Assembly: GCF_039973015.1 (NCBI RefSeq)
Contig: NZ_JBDWLT010000012.1
Span: 372,001-436,000, forward strand
Reading direction: 5' to 3'
Source of the DNA: Parvibaculum sp039973015
GTDB lineage: Bacteria > Pseudomonadota > Alphaproteobacteria > Parvibaculales > Parvibaculaceae
Length of the DNA: 64,000 bases
A program made the position numbers and the translations under genes. Below, in pieces: positions 9,127-16,706 of this stretch. The notes beneath the pieces were generated by a model. The model was not told where the DNA came from and ran no database searches. It saw nothing but the letters and a program-made list of their open reading frames with translations. Every line of letters starts with the position of its first letter. Position 1 is the first letter of the stretch.

Positions 9127-9299
9127 TAAGCGCATGCGGAGTAGGATGGTGCGAAGTGACTACCGCTCAGATCCTGACTAACCAATAAATTCCGCCCGCC
9201 CGATTTCGCAAGAGGCGGGGCAAACGGGAGCCGGGGTAGGGCGGCGGAGTAAAGCCGCCCCTTAGCAATCCAACAATCTCGATCCCCATTTGGAGCGTC
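9127..9299. other. Right border of the SIR2 insertion; short inverted repeat
   Basis: No gene is seen. GGGCGGC (9239-9245) and GCCGCCC (9254-9260) form a small hairpin next to the end of the minus-strand DUF2147 gene, without a good T-run. G+C returns to the genome-like level here. No attachment-site repeat matching the left side near 5150-5388 was found by eye. Confidence 0.4.
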
Positions 9300-9773
9300 T
9301 TACTCCACGCGTTCCCAGGTCTGGCTGCGGCTCATGAAGCCCTTGGAGCCGGTGACCTCGAGCTTCGAGCCGCCGTCCTTCAGTTCGAGGCTCGCATTGG
9401 CGGTCTTGCCGTTTGCCGGGCGGAGGATCGTGCCGCCGGACCATTCGTCGCCGTCCTTCGTCAGTCCCCAGAGGATCGCCATGCCGACAAGCGGCTGGTC
9501 CTTCTTGTCGCCCTCGCAAGCCGTGCAGGTGGTCTCGCCATCATCCAGCAGTTCGACAATGGTGCCAGTGAGGGTGCCGTCTGCTTCCGTGATCTCGACC
9601 ACGGTCTTGGGCGCGCCTGTGTCCGGGTCGAAGGTGCGCCATTTGCCCGTCGGCGCGGCGTCATCCGCCAGCGCGGGCGATGTGAGGGCGGGCAGGGCGG
9701 TGAGCGCAAGCGCGGCGGCAAAGGCAGCGGATGCGAGTGTGCGCGCGGTGCGGGCGTGAAGGCGGTCGGTCAT
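9300..9773 (-). CDS. DUF2147 family periplasmic protein (paralogue 1)
   Basis: The 157-residue protein has a Sec signal peptide (cleavage probably after ALA at 34-36) and a single DUF2147-type domain (PF09917). Marks are GKWRTFDPDTG, VEITEADGTLTGTIVEL, a CTAC (C83/C86) pair, LVGMAILWGL and the closing SQTWERVE. The family is uncharacterised and thought to be a lipocalin-like barrel in the periplasm. It lies downstream of a diverged copy in the same orientation, with the CxxC at identical positions, so the two arose by tandem duplication. Confidence 0.85.
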   Translation of the reverse strand: MTDRLHARTARTLASAAFAAALALTALPALTSPALADDAAPTGKWRTFDPDTGAPKTVVEITEADGTLTGTIVELLDDGETTCTACEGDKKDQPLVGMAILWGLTKDGDEWSGGTILRPANGKTANASLELKDGGSKLEVTGSKGFMSRSQTWERVE

Positions 9774-9830
9774 TCTTCTCTCCCCCAGTTTTGCTGCTGC
9801 TTTTGTGGCAGTCCACCTGCCAACATAGAA

Positions 9831-9870
9831 GAACCCGCAAGCGGGGCCAAGCAGGCCCGCATGCGGGTTC
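9831..9870 (-). terminator. Hairpin between the DUF2147 paralogues
   Basis: GAACCCGCA (9831-9839) and TGCGGGTTC (9862-9870) enclose a second GC-rich stem. It lies after the stop of the upstream paralogue and ends in a T-rich stretch on the minus strand. It would separate transcription of the two copies. Confidence 0.6.
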
Positions 9871-9902
9871 CAGCGACGTTCATGTGAAGATCGTGAGAGG
9901 GA

Positions 9903-10376
9903 TCAGTCGATCCGTTCCCATTTCTGGTTGACCTGGAGCGGGCCGCGCCCCGTCGTCATCTGCAGCGCCTTGCCCTGCATCACGAGGTCGAGCCGTGCGG
10001 GTGAGACCGTGCCCGTTGCCGGGCGGAGCAGGAAGCCGCCGCTCCAGCCCTTCGCGTCGGGGCGGAAGCCGGAGAGGAATTTCAGGCCCTTGAGCGGCTT
10101 GTTCTTCGCCTCGCCCGTGCAGCTCCAGCAGATCGCGTCTTCGGGGCCGTCGGCCAGACCGATGACCGTGCCTTCCAGCGCGCCGTTCTCTTCCTCGATC
10201 TCGACGATCATGAGCGGTTCGCCGCTCAGCGGATGGTGGATCATCCATTTGCCCTCCGCAGAGCCGTTCTCCGCCATTGCCGGCAGAGAGGAGAGGGCGG
10301 GCAGGACGAAGAGGGCTGCCGCGCCGGCGAGTGCCGCGGTGATGCGGGCGGGGCGCCTGGTGTTTCGAGGGGTCAT
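9903..10376 (-). CDS. DUF2147 family periplasmic protein (paralogue 2)
   Basis: This 157-residue protein has a signal peptide (ALFVLPALSSLPAMA, cleavage near residue 35) and the same domain plan as its downstream copy. It has GKWMIHHPLSGEP, a CWSC pair at 83/86, the LKGLKFLSGF segment and the end VNQKWERID. Equal length, equal Cys spacing and shared ends mark it as a paralogue. Function is unknown. A perfect 11-bp inverted repeat lies 16-44 bases upstream of the start and could be an operator. Confidence 0.85.
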   Translation of the reverse strand: MTPRNTRRPARITAALAGAAALFVLPALSSLPAMAENGSAEGKWMIHHPLSGEPLMIVEIEEENGALEGTVIGLADGPEDAICWSCTGEAKNKPLKGLKFLSGFRPDAKGWSGGFLLRPATGTVSPARLDLVMQGKALQMTTGRGPLQVNQKWERID

Positions 10377-10391
10377 GTTTGTGCTCCCGGA

Positions 10392-10420
10392 TTATATTGA
10401 CATGTTCGGTGTCAATATAA
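10392..10420. promoter_or_regulatory. Perfect inverted repeat upstream of DUF2147 paralogue 2
   Basis: TTATATTGACA (10392-10402) and TGTCAATATAA (10410-10420) are exact complements with a 7-bp spacer. Each arm contains TTGACA, and the minus strand also has TATAAT at 10391-10396. The site has the shape of an operator for a dimeric repressor over a promoter. The regulator is unknown. Confidence 0.6.
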
Positions 10421-10489
10421 CGCCGCTCACACAGGGTGCAATCATCGTTTCGGGGGCGGATCGGGAGGGCTTTCCGTTCCTGCCTTGTT

Positions 10490-10570
10490 TGCTATAACGG
10501 GGCCTTCGCAGGGACGGCCCTGCCGGAGGTCACGCGGTTGTCCTCCGACCCTTCGCGGGGACGGCCTCGC
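10490..10570 (+). ncRNA. Guanidine-II (mini-ykkC) riboswitch with its promoter
   Basis: Two hairpins each carry the diagnostic ACGG loop. GCAGGG-ACGG-CCCTGC spans 10508-10523. GCGGGG-ACGG-CCTCGC spans 10555-10570, with one G-U pair. A linker hairpin (CGGAGG at 10524-10529 with CCTCCG at 10542-10547) lies between them. An extended -10 box (TG-C-TATAAC, 10490-10498) puts the transcript start just before the first hairpin. The second hairpin ends 10 bases before the GGGAGAGG ribosome site of the next gene. Paired ACGR-loop stems define the guanidine-II class, which typically controls guanidinium exporters, exactly the gene that follows. Confidence 0.9.
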
Positions 10571-10593
10571 TTCTTCTTTATCGGGAGAGGCTG

Positions 10594-10911
10594 ATGGCCT
10601 GGATTTATCTTCTCATCGCAAGCGCGGCGGAAATCGTCTGGGCCTATTCGCTCAAGGCGAGCGACGGCTTCACGCGGCCCCTCATGGTCGGGCTCAACAT
10701 TGCGGCCCTTCTCGTGGCTGTGTGGTTTCTCGTGCAGGCGATGCGGGTTTTGCCGCTCGGTACGGCTTATGCCGTCTGGACGGGGATTGGCGTCGTCGGT
10801 GCGGCTATCCTCGGGGTGGTGGTGATGGGGGAGAGTGCATCACCCATGCGGCTCTCGGCCATTGCGATCATCGTTGCCGGGGTCGTCGTGCTGAAGTTCG
10901 CCGAAAGCTGA
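10594..10911 (+). CDS. gdx: SMR-family guanidinium exporter (SugE/Gdx type)
   Basis: The 105-residue inner-membrane protein has four transmembrane helices and is close to SugE/Gdx throughout. It carries the essential Glu13 in IASAAEIVWA, the LPLGTAYAVWTGIG stretch with Tyr59 and Trp62, and GESASPMRL. Gdx proteins form dual-topology dimers that swap guanidinium for protons. The guanidine-II riboswitch directly upstream supports this substrate over the broader quaternary-ammonium specificity of EmrE relatives. The ATG at 10594 follows GGGAGAGG by 3-4 bases. It appears to be a single-gene unit. Confidence 0.92.
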   Translation: MAWIYLLIASAAEIVWAYSLKASDGFTRPLMVGLNIAALLVAVWFLVQAMRVLPLGTAYAVWTGIGVVGAAILGVVVMGESASPMRLSAIAIIVAGVVVLKFAES

Positions 10912-10912
10912 T

Positions 10913-11029
10913 CCGGGGATAACCCGGCGCCATGTGACGGTTTGGTGACGTTACGGTGACGGTCGGCCGGTTTTATCCTCAGGGGACGGGGAAAAGATCG
11001 AACGAGATGTCCCCGCATCCGGGGACAAG
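10913..11029 (-). repeat. Composite CGTCA-triplet repeat, copy B
   Basis: On the minus strand a GTCCCC/GGGGAC inverted pair (11026-11009) is followed by three CGTCA boxes at exactly 11-bp spacing (TGACG at 10935, 10946 and 10957 on the plus strand), then GGGTTATCCCC (10925-10915). The same parts occur at 16707-16788 and 44691-44836. The copy lies between two convergent genes. Confidence 0.65.
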
Positions 11030-11034
11030 AGGAC

Positions 11035-11063
11035 AAAAAAAGGGGAGGGCGCGAGGCCCTCCC
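11035..11063 (-). terminator. Rho-independent terminator of the CsgG/HfaB-like gene
   Basis: Reading the minus strand, GGGAGGGC, a short loop and GCCCTCCC are followed by seven T residues (A-run at 11035-11041 on the plus strand). It lies about 120 bp after the stop of the lipoprotein gene. Confidence 0.85.
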
Positions 11064-11184
11064 AGTTTGTGTCTCAAGTGCCAGCCGGAGGCCGACCAGC
11101 CGGGCGCATTGAGAGCGTGAACCGGCGATGCCTTTGTTCGGTTCATTCGGACATCGCAGGTAATTCTGTCGAGATTTCAGGTGG

Positions 11185-12237
11185 TTAGTAGCTGCCGCCG
11201 CGGAGGCTGCCGGAGTTGAAGACCGGCTCGGCATAGTAGGCGTAGGGGTCGTTTTCCTTGGCGGCAGGGGCCGGGGTCTGAGCCTGGGCGACGCGCTGGC
11301 CGCTGGCGGGCTTCGCCTTCGCACCGGGGTTCGCCTGGCGGTAGTCGATCTGGCCCATCGGGTCCTTGTTGTCGGGAAAACGTGCGCAGTCAGAAGGGTT
11401 TACGCCATAGAGCGGAACCAGCAGCTTGAGCACGGCGCGTTCCACAACGGCGCGGACCGCGAGCTGGATCGGCTCCTGCGCGCTCGAACCGACGCCGAGC
11501 GAGAAAAGGTTGCCGCCGAAGAAGTCGAACACACCGGCCTTGATTTCGCGGCCGACGATCTGCTTCTGGTAGGAAACATAATCGACGACTTCGAGCGTGC
11601 GGCTGTTCACGAGGCGCAGATCCAGGCCGATATTCATGACATAGCTGGAAGCGGAAGCGTTTGCTGCCGCGCCCATGTCGCCGCCTTCGGCAAAGCCTGC
11701 ATTGAGGCCACCCGACTGGATGTTGAAGTTCAGTTCGGTGATCCCGCCAACAAGATAGTAATCGGAGCCGCGGATTTCACCTGCGTATATCTTGCGATAT
11801 TCGCCTTCGACCGCGTCGCCGATGAGCTTGTTGTTCGCATACTTCATTTCGAGTTCGGAAATCGCGGTGTCGTAACGCTCGACGAGCGGCACACCGGCGC
11901 GGCCGAGGGCGGACATCGCCATCAGCGAGGCGCCCTGCGTGACCTTCATGCCGGTGCCGTCGGCTTCCGACTTGCCGGTGTAGTCACGGATGTTACCGAC
12001 CGCAATGCGCGTCGTGGCGCCGCCAACCGGAACATGGTTCGCGAGACAGCGCAGCGCGTTGGAATAGGGCGTCTCGTTATTGATGACGGGTGCGTTGCCG
12101 ATCGGCGTCGCGTAGCGGCCATCGGAACCCGCGTTGGCGCTGACGCAACCCGTAAGTGCGAATGCCATGGCGAGCGCGCCGAGCGTCCGCTTGGGCAGTC
12201 CCTTCTTCGTCGCGATCGACACAACCGTTGAAAACAC
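11185..12237 (-). CDS. CsgG/HfaB-like outer-membrane lipoprotein
   Basis: The 350-residue protein begins at a GTG with an excellent AGGAGG site 5 bases upstream. An N-terminal signal ends in a lipobox (LTGC, Cys31). The body matches the CsgG family (PF03783 type): TTRIAVGNIRDYTGK, TQGASLMAMSAL, a YYLVGGITELNFNIQSGG segment, LRLVNSRTLEVVDYVSYQKQ and a long C-terminal helical part. CsgG is the curli secretion pore and HfaB is its Caulobacter relative needed for holdfast anchoring. A role in surface fibre or adhesin export is likely. No csgA/hfaA-like gene is adjacent. The tail is Pro/Ala-rich. Confidence 0.82.
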   Translation of the reverse strand: MFSTVVSIATKKGLPKRTLGALAMAFALTGCVSANAGSDGRYATPIGNAPVINNETPYSNALRCLANHVPVGGATTRIAVGNIRDYTGKSEADGTGMKVTQGASLMAMSALGRAGVPLVERYDTAISELEMKYANNKLIGDAVEGEYRKIYAGEIRGSDYYLVGGITELNFNIQSGGLNAGFAEGGDMGAAANASASSYVMNIGLDLRLVNSRTLEVVDYVSYQKQIVGREIKAGVFDFFGGNLFSLGVGSSAQEPIQLAVRAVVERAVLKLLVPLYGVNPSDCARFPDNKDPMGQIDYRQANPGAKAKPASGQRVAQAQTPAPAAKENDPYAYYAEPVFNSGSLRGGSY

Positions 12238-12379
12238 TTTGGCCTCCTAGATGTCATCCTTCGACGGTTGCGCTGGCGATCATTGTTTTTTGATTCTGCC
12301 ACCGTGCCGTCGAGGCTTCGGTTGCCATGGGGATTGCAACGGGTATGCCAGCGGTCATTTCTCGTTAGGAAGTGCGGAA

Positions 12380-12580
12380 ATGCGCCACTTTTTCTATGTG
12401 GGCAGCGCCGTTCTGTTAACGATTCCAGCTTTGATCACGCGTGCCACACCGGCTCTGGCACAGGGGTTTCCCGTTCCGGGACGGGAAACCCTCGTTGAAG
12501 CTGTCTCGTGCTGCGACAAACTGGAGAAGCTGGTTGCGGCTTGCGGCCACCCGCGCGACACTCCGCGCCAGCCGAATTAA
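12380..12580 (+). CDS. Small secreted Cys-containing protein, hypothetical
   Basis: A 66-residue frame opens at ATG 12380 after AGGAA. Residues 1-28 have a clear signal-peptide shape (FFYVGSAVLLTIPALI, then TPALA before Gln). The short mature part has three Cys (SCCDKLEKLVAACG). No family is recognised. It is divergent from the CsgG/HfaB-like gene and shares its upstream region. It could be a real exported peptide or chance; the signal peptide and ribosome site favour a gene. Confidence 0.5.
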   Translation: MRHFFYVGSAVLLTIPALITRATPALAQGFPVPGRETLVEAVSCCDKLEKLVAACGHPRDTPRQPN

Positions 12581-12604
12581 CTTTTCTGACAATGGACGGA
12601 CGCC

Positions 12605-13207
12605 TTGGCAAAGCTCGAGTTCTTCTTCGATTGCTCCAGCCCCTGGACCTATCTCGCCTTCAGCCGGATCGAAGATGTGGTTAAGCGCACGAAGGCGGAA
12701 ATGGTCTGGAAGCCGATCCTGGTGGGGGGCGTCTTCAACGCGGTTAACGAAAGCGTTTACGAAGCGCGGGCCAATCCGCACCCGGTGAAGGGCCGGTACT
12801 ACAACAAGGATCTGAAGGACTGGGCGCGTTATTGCGGCATCGAAATCGGCAAGCCGCCGGTCTTTCCCGTGCGCTCCGTCGATGCCATGCGCGCGGCCAT
12901 CGTGGCGCAGGACGAGGGCAAGCTTCCCGAATTCGCATGGGCGACCTTCAGGAGCTATTGGGGTGAACTCAAGGATATCAGCCAGCCGGAGGTTCTTGAG
13001 GAAATCTGCGGGTCCGTGGGGCTCAACTGGGACGAGGTGAGCCAGCGCATCAAGGGCGAGGATGTAAAGACGCGGCTTCGCAGCAATACAGAAGAGCTGA
13101 TCGCGCGGGGTGGCTTCGGGTCGCCGACCATGTTTGTGAATGAGACGGATATGTATTTTGGCAACGACCGGCTTCCGCTGGTGGAGGCGGCGCTCCTCAA
13201 TGGCTGA
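12605..13207 (+). CDS. DsbA-family 2-hydroxychromene-2-carboxylate isomerase-like protein
   Basis: The 200-residue protein belongs to the thioredoxin-fold DsbA/kappa-GST group. It begins LEFFFDCSSPWTYLAF, where Ser takes the place of the redox Cys pair, as in NahD-type isomerases that use glutathione. Other marks are a KPILVGGVFNAVNE segment, YYNKDLKDWARYCGI and the cis-Pro loop GSPTMFV. NahD-type enzymes isomerise a naphthalene breakdown intermediate; the exact substrate here is uncertain. Translation appears to start at TTG 12605. The stop overlaps the start of the rhomboid gene by 8 bases, so the two are co-transcribed. Confidence 0.85.
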   Translation: MAKLEFFFDCSSPWTYLAFSRIEDVVKRTKAEMVWKPILVGGVFNAVNESVYEARANPHPVKGRYYNKDLKDWARYCGIEIGKPPVFPVRSVDAMRAAIVAQDEGKLPEFAWATFRSYWGELKDISQPEVLEEICGSVGLNWDEVSQRIKGEDVKTRLRSNTEELIARGGFGSPTMFVNETDMYFGNDRLPLVEAALLNG

Positions 13208-14030
13208 CCCTTATTCGAGTGAAATGCTGCCACGGCGCGAGCCGCCGGCCTTCAACGTGCCGGGCGCCGTGCTCATGCTGCTCGTGCTCCTTTTCGGTGT
13301 ACAGATCGTCGCCATGTCGCTTTCCTGGGAACAGCAGGAGCAAATCATTCTGCTCTTTTCGCTGATCCCGGCGCGCTACCTGCCAGAGATTGCGGCGCTC
13401 CAGCCCGCCTATCCGGGAGGTGCGGGCGCAGACTTCTGGACGCCGATCACCTACACTTTCCTGCATGGCGGTTGGGAGCATCTGATCGTCAACAGCGTGT
13501 GGCTGCTCGCCTTTGGATCGCCGGTTGCGCAGCGGCTCGGTGCGACGCGCTTCTTTCTCTTCTACTTCCTGTGCGGTATCGCGGGCGCGTTGTTGCACGT
13601 TCTGCTCTATGCAGGTTCCAGCATGCCTGTGGTCGGTGCGTCGGCAGCGATTTCAGGGCTGATGGGCGGTGCGGCGCGCTTCGTCTTCCTGGCGGGCGGG
13701 CCTCTTGGCGCGCTTGGCGGCCGTGCTCATAGCCGGCCAATGGGCGGCGGCGCGCGGCGCGCGGGCATTGTGACGGCGCTCAAGGACCGGCGGACGCTGA
13801 TTTTCGTCGGGATCTGGATCGGCCTCAATTTTCTTTTCGGCGCGACGGCGCTCAGCGGGGTCTTCGGTGCGACGCAGGTTGCATGGGAAGCGCATCTCGG
13901 CGGTTTCCTGTTCGGACTTCTCGTTTTCGGGCTCTTCGATCCTCTCCAGATGTCGCCATCCGGCGGGCCCGGCAATGTCGGCTATGGCGAGTGGCTGGGC
14001 GACCAAGGACCGGAAAACCGAAGCGATTGA
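13200..14030 (+). CDS. Rhomboid-family intramembrane serine protease
   Basis: ATG 13200 overlaps the end of the isomerase gene and gives 276 residues with about six or seven membrane helices. The catalytic Ser motif is GASAAISG in one helix. The His partner is in WEAHLGGFLFG near the C-terminus. The early conserved FLHGGWEHLIVN stretch is also present. These are the signature elements of active rhomboids (PF01694). A long polar insertion (PMGGGARRAG) lies between helices. Rhomboids cleave membrane proteins within the bilayer; the substrate is unknown. A terminator follows. Confidence 0.9.
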   Translation: MADPYSSEMLPRREPPAFNVPGAVLMLLVLLFGVQIVAMSLSWEQQEQIILLFSLIPARYLPEIAALQPAYPGGAGADFWTPITYTFLHGGWEHLIVNSVWLLAFGSPVAQRLGATRFFLFYFLCGIAGALLHVLLYAGSSMPVVGASAAISGLMGGAARFVFLAGGPLGALGGRAHSRPMGGGARRAGIVTALKDRRTLIFVGIWIGLNFLFGATALSGVFGATQVAWEAHLGGFLFGLLVFGLFDPLQMSPSGGPGNVGYGEWLGDQGPENRSD

Positions 14031-14070
14031 CGCCTGCTCATTGAATCCCGCGTGGGGGAAACCACATAGA

Positions 14071-14099
14071 AAAAAGGCCCTTTGCCCCACGGCCTTTTT
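14071..14099 (+). terminator. Rho-independent terminator after rhomboid gene
   Basis: AAAAAGGCC (14071-14079) pairs with GGCCTTTTT (14091-14099) around an 11-base loop, giving a stem with a T-run and, read backwards, an A-run. It lies between the rhomboid stop and the DUF4389 start. Confidence 0.75.
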
Positions 14100-14112
14100 C
14101 AGGAGAAGACCT

Positions 14113-14460
14113 ATGAGCGATACATCAGCAGATCCCGGCGCGCATTCGAGCGGCGGACCGGACGCTGCGCATGCAGGCCATGACGATCAGGCTCCGTCTG
14201 CCCGCAAGGAACTCTGGATCCGTTTTCTCTACATGATCGCGTTCTGGTTTCTCGGCAATCTCGCCTTCTCTGTCGCGATCTTTCTCGGCGCGCTTCAGTT
14301 CGTCGTGGTTCTCATCACTGCCGACAAAAATGAGGAATTGCGCAAATTCAGCCGCAATCTGATCCAGTATGTCTGGGAATGCCTCGCCTTCGTGATCTTT
14401 GCGCGCGAGGAAAAGCCGTTCCCGCTCGGACGTTTTCCGTCCGTAACTAATCCTGATTGA
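14113..14460 (+). CDS. DUF4389 membrane protein
   Basis: ATG 14113 after AGGAGA gives 115 residues. A polar, His-rich N-terminus (about 30 residues) precedes KELWIRFLYMIAFWFLGN, a membrane helix, LQFVVVLIT, then LRKFSRNLIQYVWECLAFVIF and EEKPFPLGRFP. This is the pattern of DUF4389 (PF14333 type), which is of unknown function. Its 3' end overlaps the convergent TetR gene by 14 bases. Confidence 0.8.
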   Translation: MSDTSADPGAHSSGGPDAAHAGHDDQAPSARKELWIRFLYMIAFWFLGNLAFSVAIFLGALQFVVVLITADKNEELRKFSRNLIQYVWECLAFVIFAREEKPFPLGRFPSVTNPD

Positions 14461-15127
14461 GGCTGTCGAGTTTCTTCCGGCCTTCAGGTGTCAGCAGGCC
14501 GCGGAGGATCGCTCCCGTCGTTACGTTGAAGCGATTTTCCGCGGCTTCGGCGCTATCATGGAAGCCCGCAAGTTCGAGGCTGCAAAGCCCGTGCACCGCG
14601 GCCCATAGCGCATCCGCCAGCACTTCCACACCATGATGGGACGGCAGAATGCCGTCTTCCACGCACTTCTTTACCGCGTCGAACATGATCCGATAGGAGC
14701 GATGCTGCGTGACGCCGCGGGCCGTGGGGTTGGCTTCGCCTGTGTCGCTGTGGCGAAGCGAATCCGGCACGGGAAGGGTGGAGCTGATCATCAGCGCGTA
14801 ATAGGACGGGTTTTTCAGCGCGAAGCTGCGATAGGCGAATGCGAGGTCGCGCAGATAAAGGAGGGGCTCCGGGTTTTTCGTTACCGCTTCCTCGGCCGCT
14901 GCGAGACGGTCGAAGGCTTCTTCGTAAAGAGCGGAGATGAGCCCTTCCTTGCCGCCAAAGGCCGTGTAGACGGCCATTGTGGAGGTTCCGACACGGGTCG
15001 CGAGCTTTCTCAATGAGATGGCATCGGGGCCACCATGAACGAGCATTTCGCTTGCGGCATCGAGAAGAGCCTCTCGTTGCGCGTTACGCCGTGCATCGGC
15101 GGTACTGACATCGGATTGTGTACTCAT
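14447..15127 (-). CDS. TetR/AcrR-family transcriptional regulator
   Basis: The protein has 226 residues from ATG 15127, preceded by GAGAGGAC; an in-frame alternative start at 15169 lacks support. An N-terminal helix-turn-helix is clear: REALLDAASEMLVHGG, ISLRKLATRVGTSTMAVYTAFG and KEGLISALYEEAF. The larger C-terminal ligand domain is of the WHG/TetR_C type. It is divergent from a carotenoid oxygenase gene, and a perfect palindrome lies between the two. The usual reading is autorepression plus control of the oxygenase, with an unknown, probably aromatic or isoprenoid, ligand. Confidence 0.9.
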   Translation of the reverse strand: MSTQSDVSTADARRNAQREALLDAASEMLVHGGPDAISLRKLATRVGTSTMAVYTAFGGKEGLISALYEEAFDRLAAAEEAVTKNPEPLLYLRDLAFAYRSFALKNPSYYALMISSTLPVPDSLRHSDTGEANPTARGVTQHRSYRIMFDAVKKCVEDGILPSHHGVEVLADALWAAVHGLCSLELAGFHDSAEAAENRFNVTTGAILRGLLTPEGRKKLDSLNQD

Positions 15128-15147
15128 GTCCTCTCTATCGAACAGGC

Positions 15148-15196
15148 TTGACGCCAAGTCCAGTCTCAATCACTATAGGGATATAACAGTGTTATA
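15148..15196 (+). promoter_or_regulatory. Promoter and TetR-type operator before carotenoid oxygenase
   Basis: TATAACA-G-TGTTATA (15182-15196) is a perfect 7-bp palindrome around one base, in the gap between the divergent TetR and oxygenase genes. TTGACG (15148-15153) and ACTATA (15172-15177), 18 bases apart, form a plausible promoter whose start would fall in or just before the palindrome. Repression by the neighbouring TetR protein is the simplest reading. Confidence 0.7.
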
Positions 15197-15243
15197 AACA
15201 CCATCGGGCGTATCGTTCAGAGCATGCGCCCAAGGGAGAGATC

Positions 15244-16677
15244 ATGTCGAAGCCCTTTCCGCAGAACCCGTTCCTTCAACAGAATTTTGCACCGGTCATG
15301 GCTGAGTGCGATGCACCCGACCTGGTTGTCGCGGAAGGCGAGTTGCCAACCGATCTTGCGGGTGTGCTTTATCGCAACGGGCCGAACCCGATGTTTCCGC
15401 CGCTGGGTGAAAAACACCACTGGTTTCTCGGCGAAGGCATGATCCATGCGATCCATGTCGAAGGCGGGAAGGCGAGCTATCGCAACCGCTGGGTGCGGAC
15501 GGAACAGTATGACGCGCAGCGCAAGGCAGGCGAACGGCTGGTGCCGACGGGCTTCGGCGAGGGCGCGGTGGCGGGTGCGGAGGGCATCAAGCGCAATGTC
15601 GCGAACACCAATGTCGTATGGCACGCAGGCAAGCTGCTGGCGCTGGACGAAGGGAGTTCGCCTGTCGCAATGAATGGCGACACGCTCGACACGAGCGGGT
15701 CATGGACCTTCGAGGGCAAGTATGAAGGGCCGATGACGGCGCATCCGAAGTTCGATCCGCGCACGGGCGAGATGCATTTCTTTGGCTATATGGCGGCAGG
15801 GCCGGGGAGCCCCGAGATTTCCTATCAGGTCGTCGACCGTGACGGAAAGCTCAAGCGTACCGACATGTTCAAGGCGCCTTATGCGAGCATGGTTCACGAT
15901 TTCATCGTGACGGACGAGCATGTGATCTTTCCGATCTTTCCGGCGACGATCGATGTCGAGCGCATCATGAAGGGCGGCCCGACCATCGCGTGGGATCCCG
16001 ATGCAGGCACGCATATCGGCATCATGGCGCGCGATGCGAGCGTCGACACGATCCGCTGGTTCAAGGGCGATGCCTGTTACGTCTATCATCCGATGAACGC
16101 CTATACGACACATGAGGGCGGGCGGACGCGCGTCGTGGCGGACATGATGAAATACACGCGCGTCCCGCTTTTCCCGGATGCGGATGGAAAGCGCGCGCCG
16201 AGCGACCTTGCCGACGAGCAGGGAAAGCTCGTGCGCTGGACGTTCGACCTTGATGGCAATTCCGATACGTATACGGAAGAGCAGCTTACCGATCTTGGCG
16301 GTGAGTTCCCGCGCTTCGACGAACGCTTTGCCGGACATGGCTATCGCCACGGCTACTACGCGGCGATGATGAGGCCCAAGGAACAGAAGGGTTCGTCCTA
16401 CGACACGCTTGTGCATATCGATCTCGAGACCGGCAAGCGAAGCGCGTGGGAACCCGGAAAGGGCCGTTATTTGCATGAGCCGGTTTTCGTGCCGCGCAAG
16501 ACGGATGCGAAGGAGGGCGACGGTTATCTTCTTTCGCTCGTTTATGACAGTGAGCGCAATCTGAGCGACTTCGTGGTGCTCGACGCCACGGATATTTCGC
16601 AGGGTCCGCTCGCGCGCGTGGAGCTTCCGACGCGGGTGCCGTTCGGCTTTCATGGCAACTGGCGCGACATGAAATAA
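15244..16677 (+). CDS. Carotenoid cleavage oxygenase family protein
   Basis: The 477-residue protein is a complete retinal-pigment-epithelium/carotenoid oxygenase (PF03055). It has the start LAGVLYRNGPNP and four iron-binding His: His167 (TAHPKFD), His218 (MVHDFIV), His282 (YHPMNAY) and His470 (FGFHGNW). The fold is a seven-bladed propeller with non-haem Fe(II). The family includes apocarotenoid and lignostilbene dioxygenases, so it may act on carotenoids or on stilbene-like aromatics. The divergent TetR gene and operator point to induction by a substrate. Confidence 0.92.
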   Translation: MSKPFPQNPFLQQNFAPVMAECDAPDLVVAEGELPTDLAGVLYRNGPNPMFPPLGEKHHWFLGEGMIHAIHVEGGKASYRNRWVRTEQYDAQRKAGERLVPTGFGEGAVAGAEGIKRNVANTNVVWHAGKLLALDEGSSPVAMNGDTLDTSGSWTFEGKYEGPMTAHPKFDPRTGEMHFFGYMAAGPGSPEISYQVVDRDGKLKRTDMFKAPYASMVHDFIVTDEHVIFPIFPATIDVERIMKGGPTIAWDPDAGTHIGIMARDASVDTIRWFKGDACYVYHPMNAYTTHEGGRTRVVADMMKYTRVPLFPDADGKRAPSDLADEQGKLVRWTFDLDGNSDTYTEEQLTDLGGEFPRFDERFAGHGYRHGYYAAMMRPKEQKGSSYDTLVHIDLETGKRSAWEPGKGRYLHEPVFVPRKTDAKEGDGYLLSLVYDSERNLSDFVVLDATDISQGPLARVELPTRVPFGFHGNWRDMK

Positions 16678-16706
16678 TCCCCGGGAGCGGGGATATTTCG
16701 TTGGAG

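Noticed and set aside
5141..9299. Integrase, attachment sites or tRNA target bordering the SIR2 island
   Set aside because: No recombinase gene, tRNA or matching direct repeats could be found at either edge by eye.
10392..10420. FNR/FixK box (TTGA...TCAA)
   Set aside because: The gap between TTGA and TCAA is far longer than the 6 bases required.
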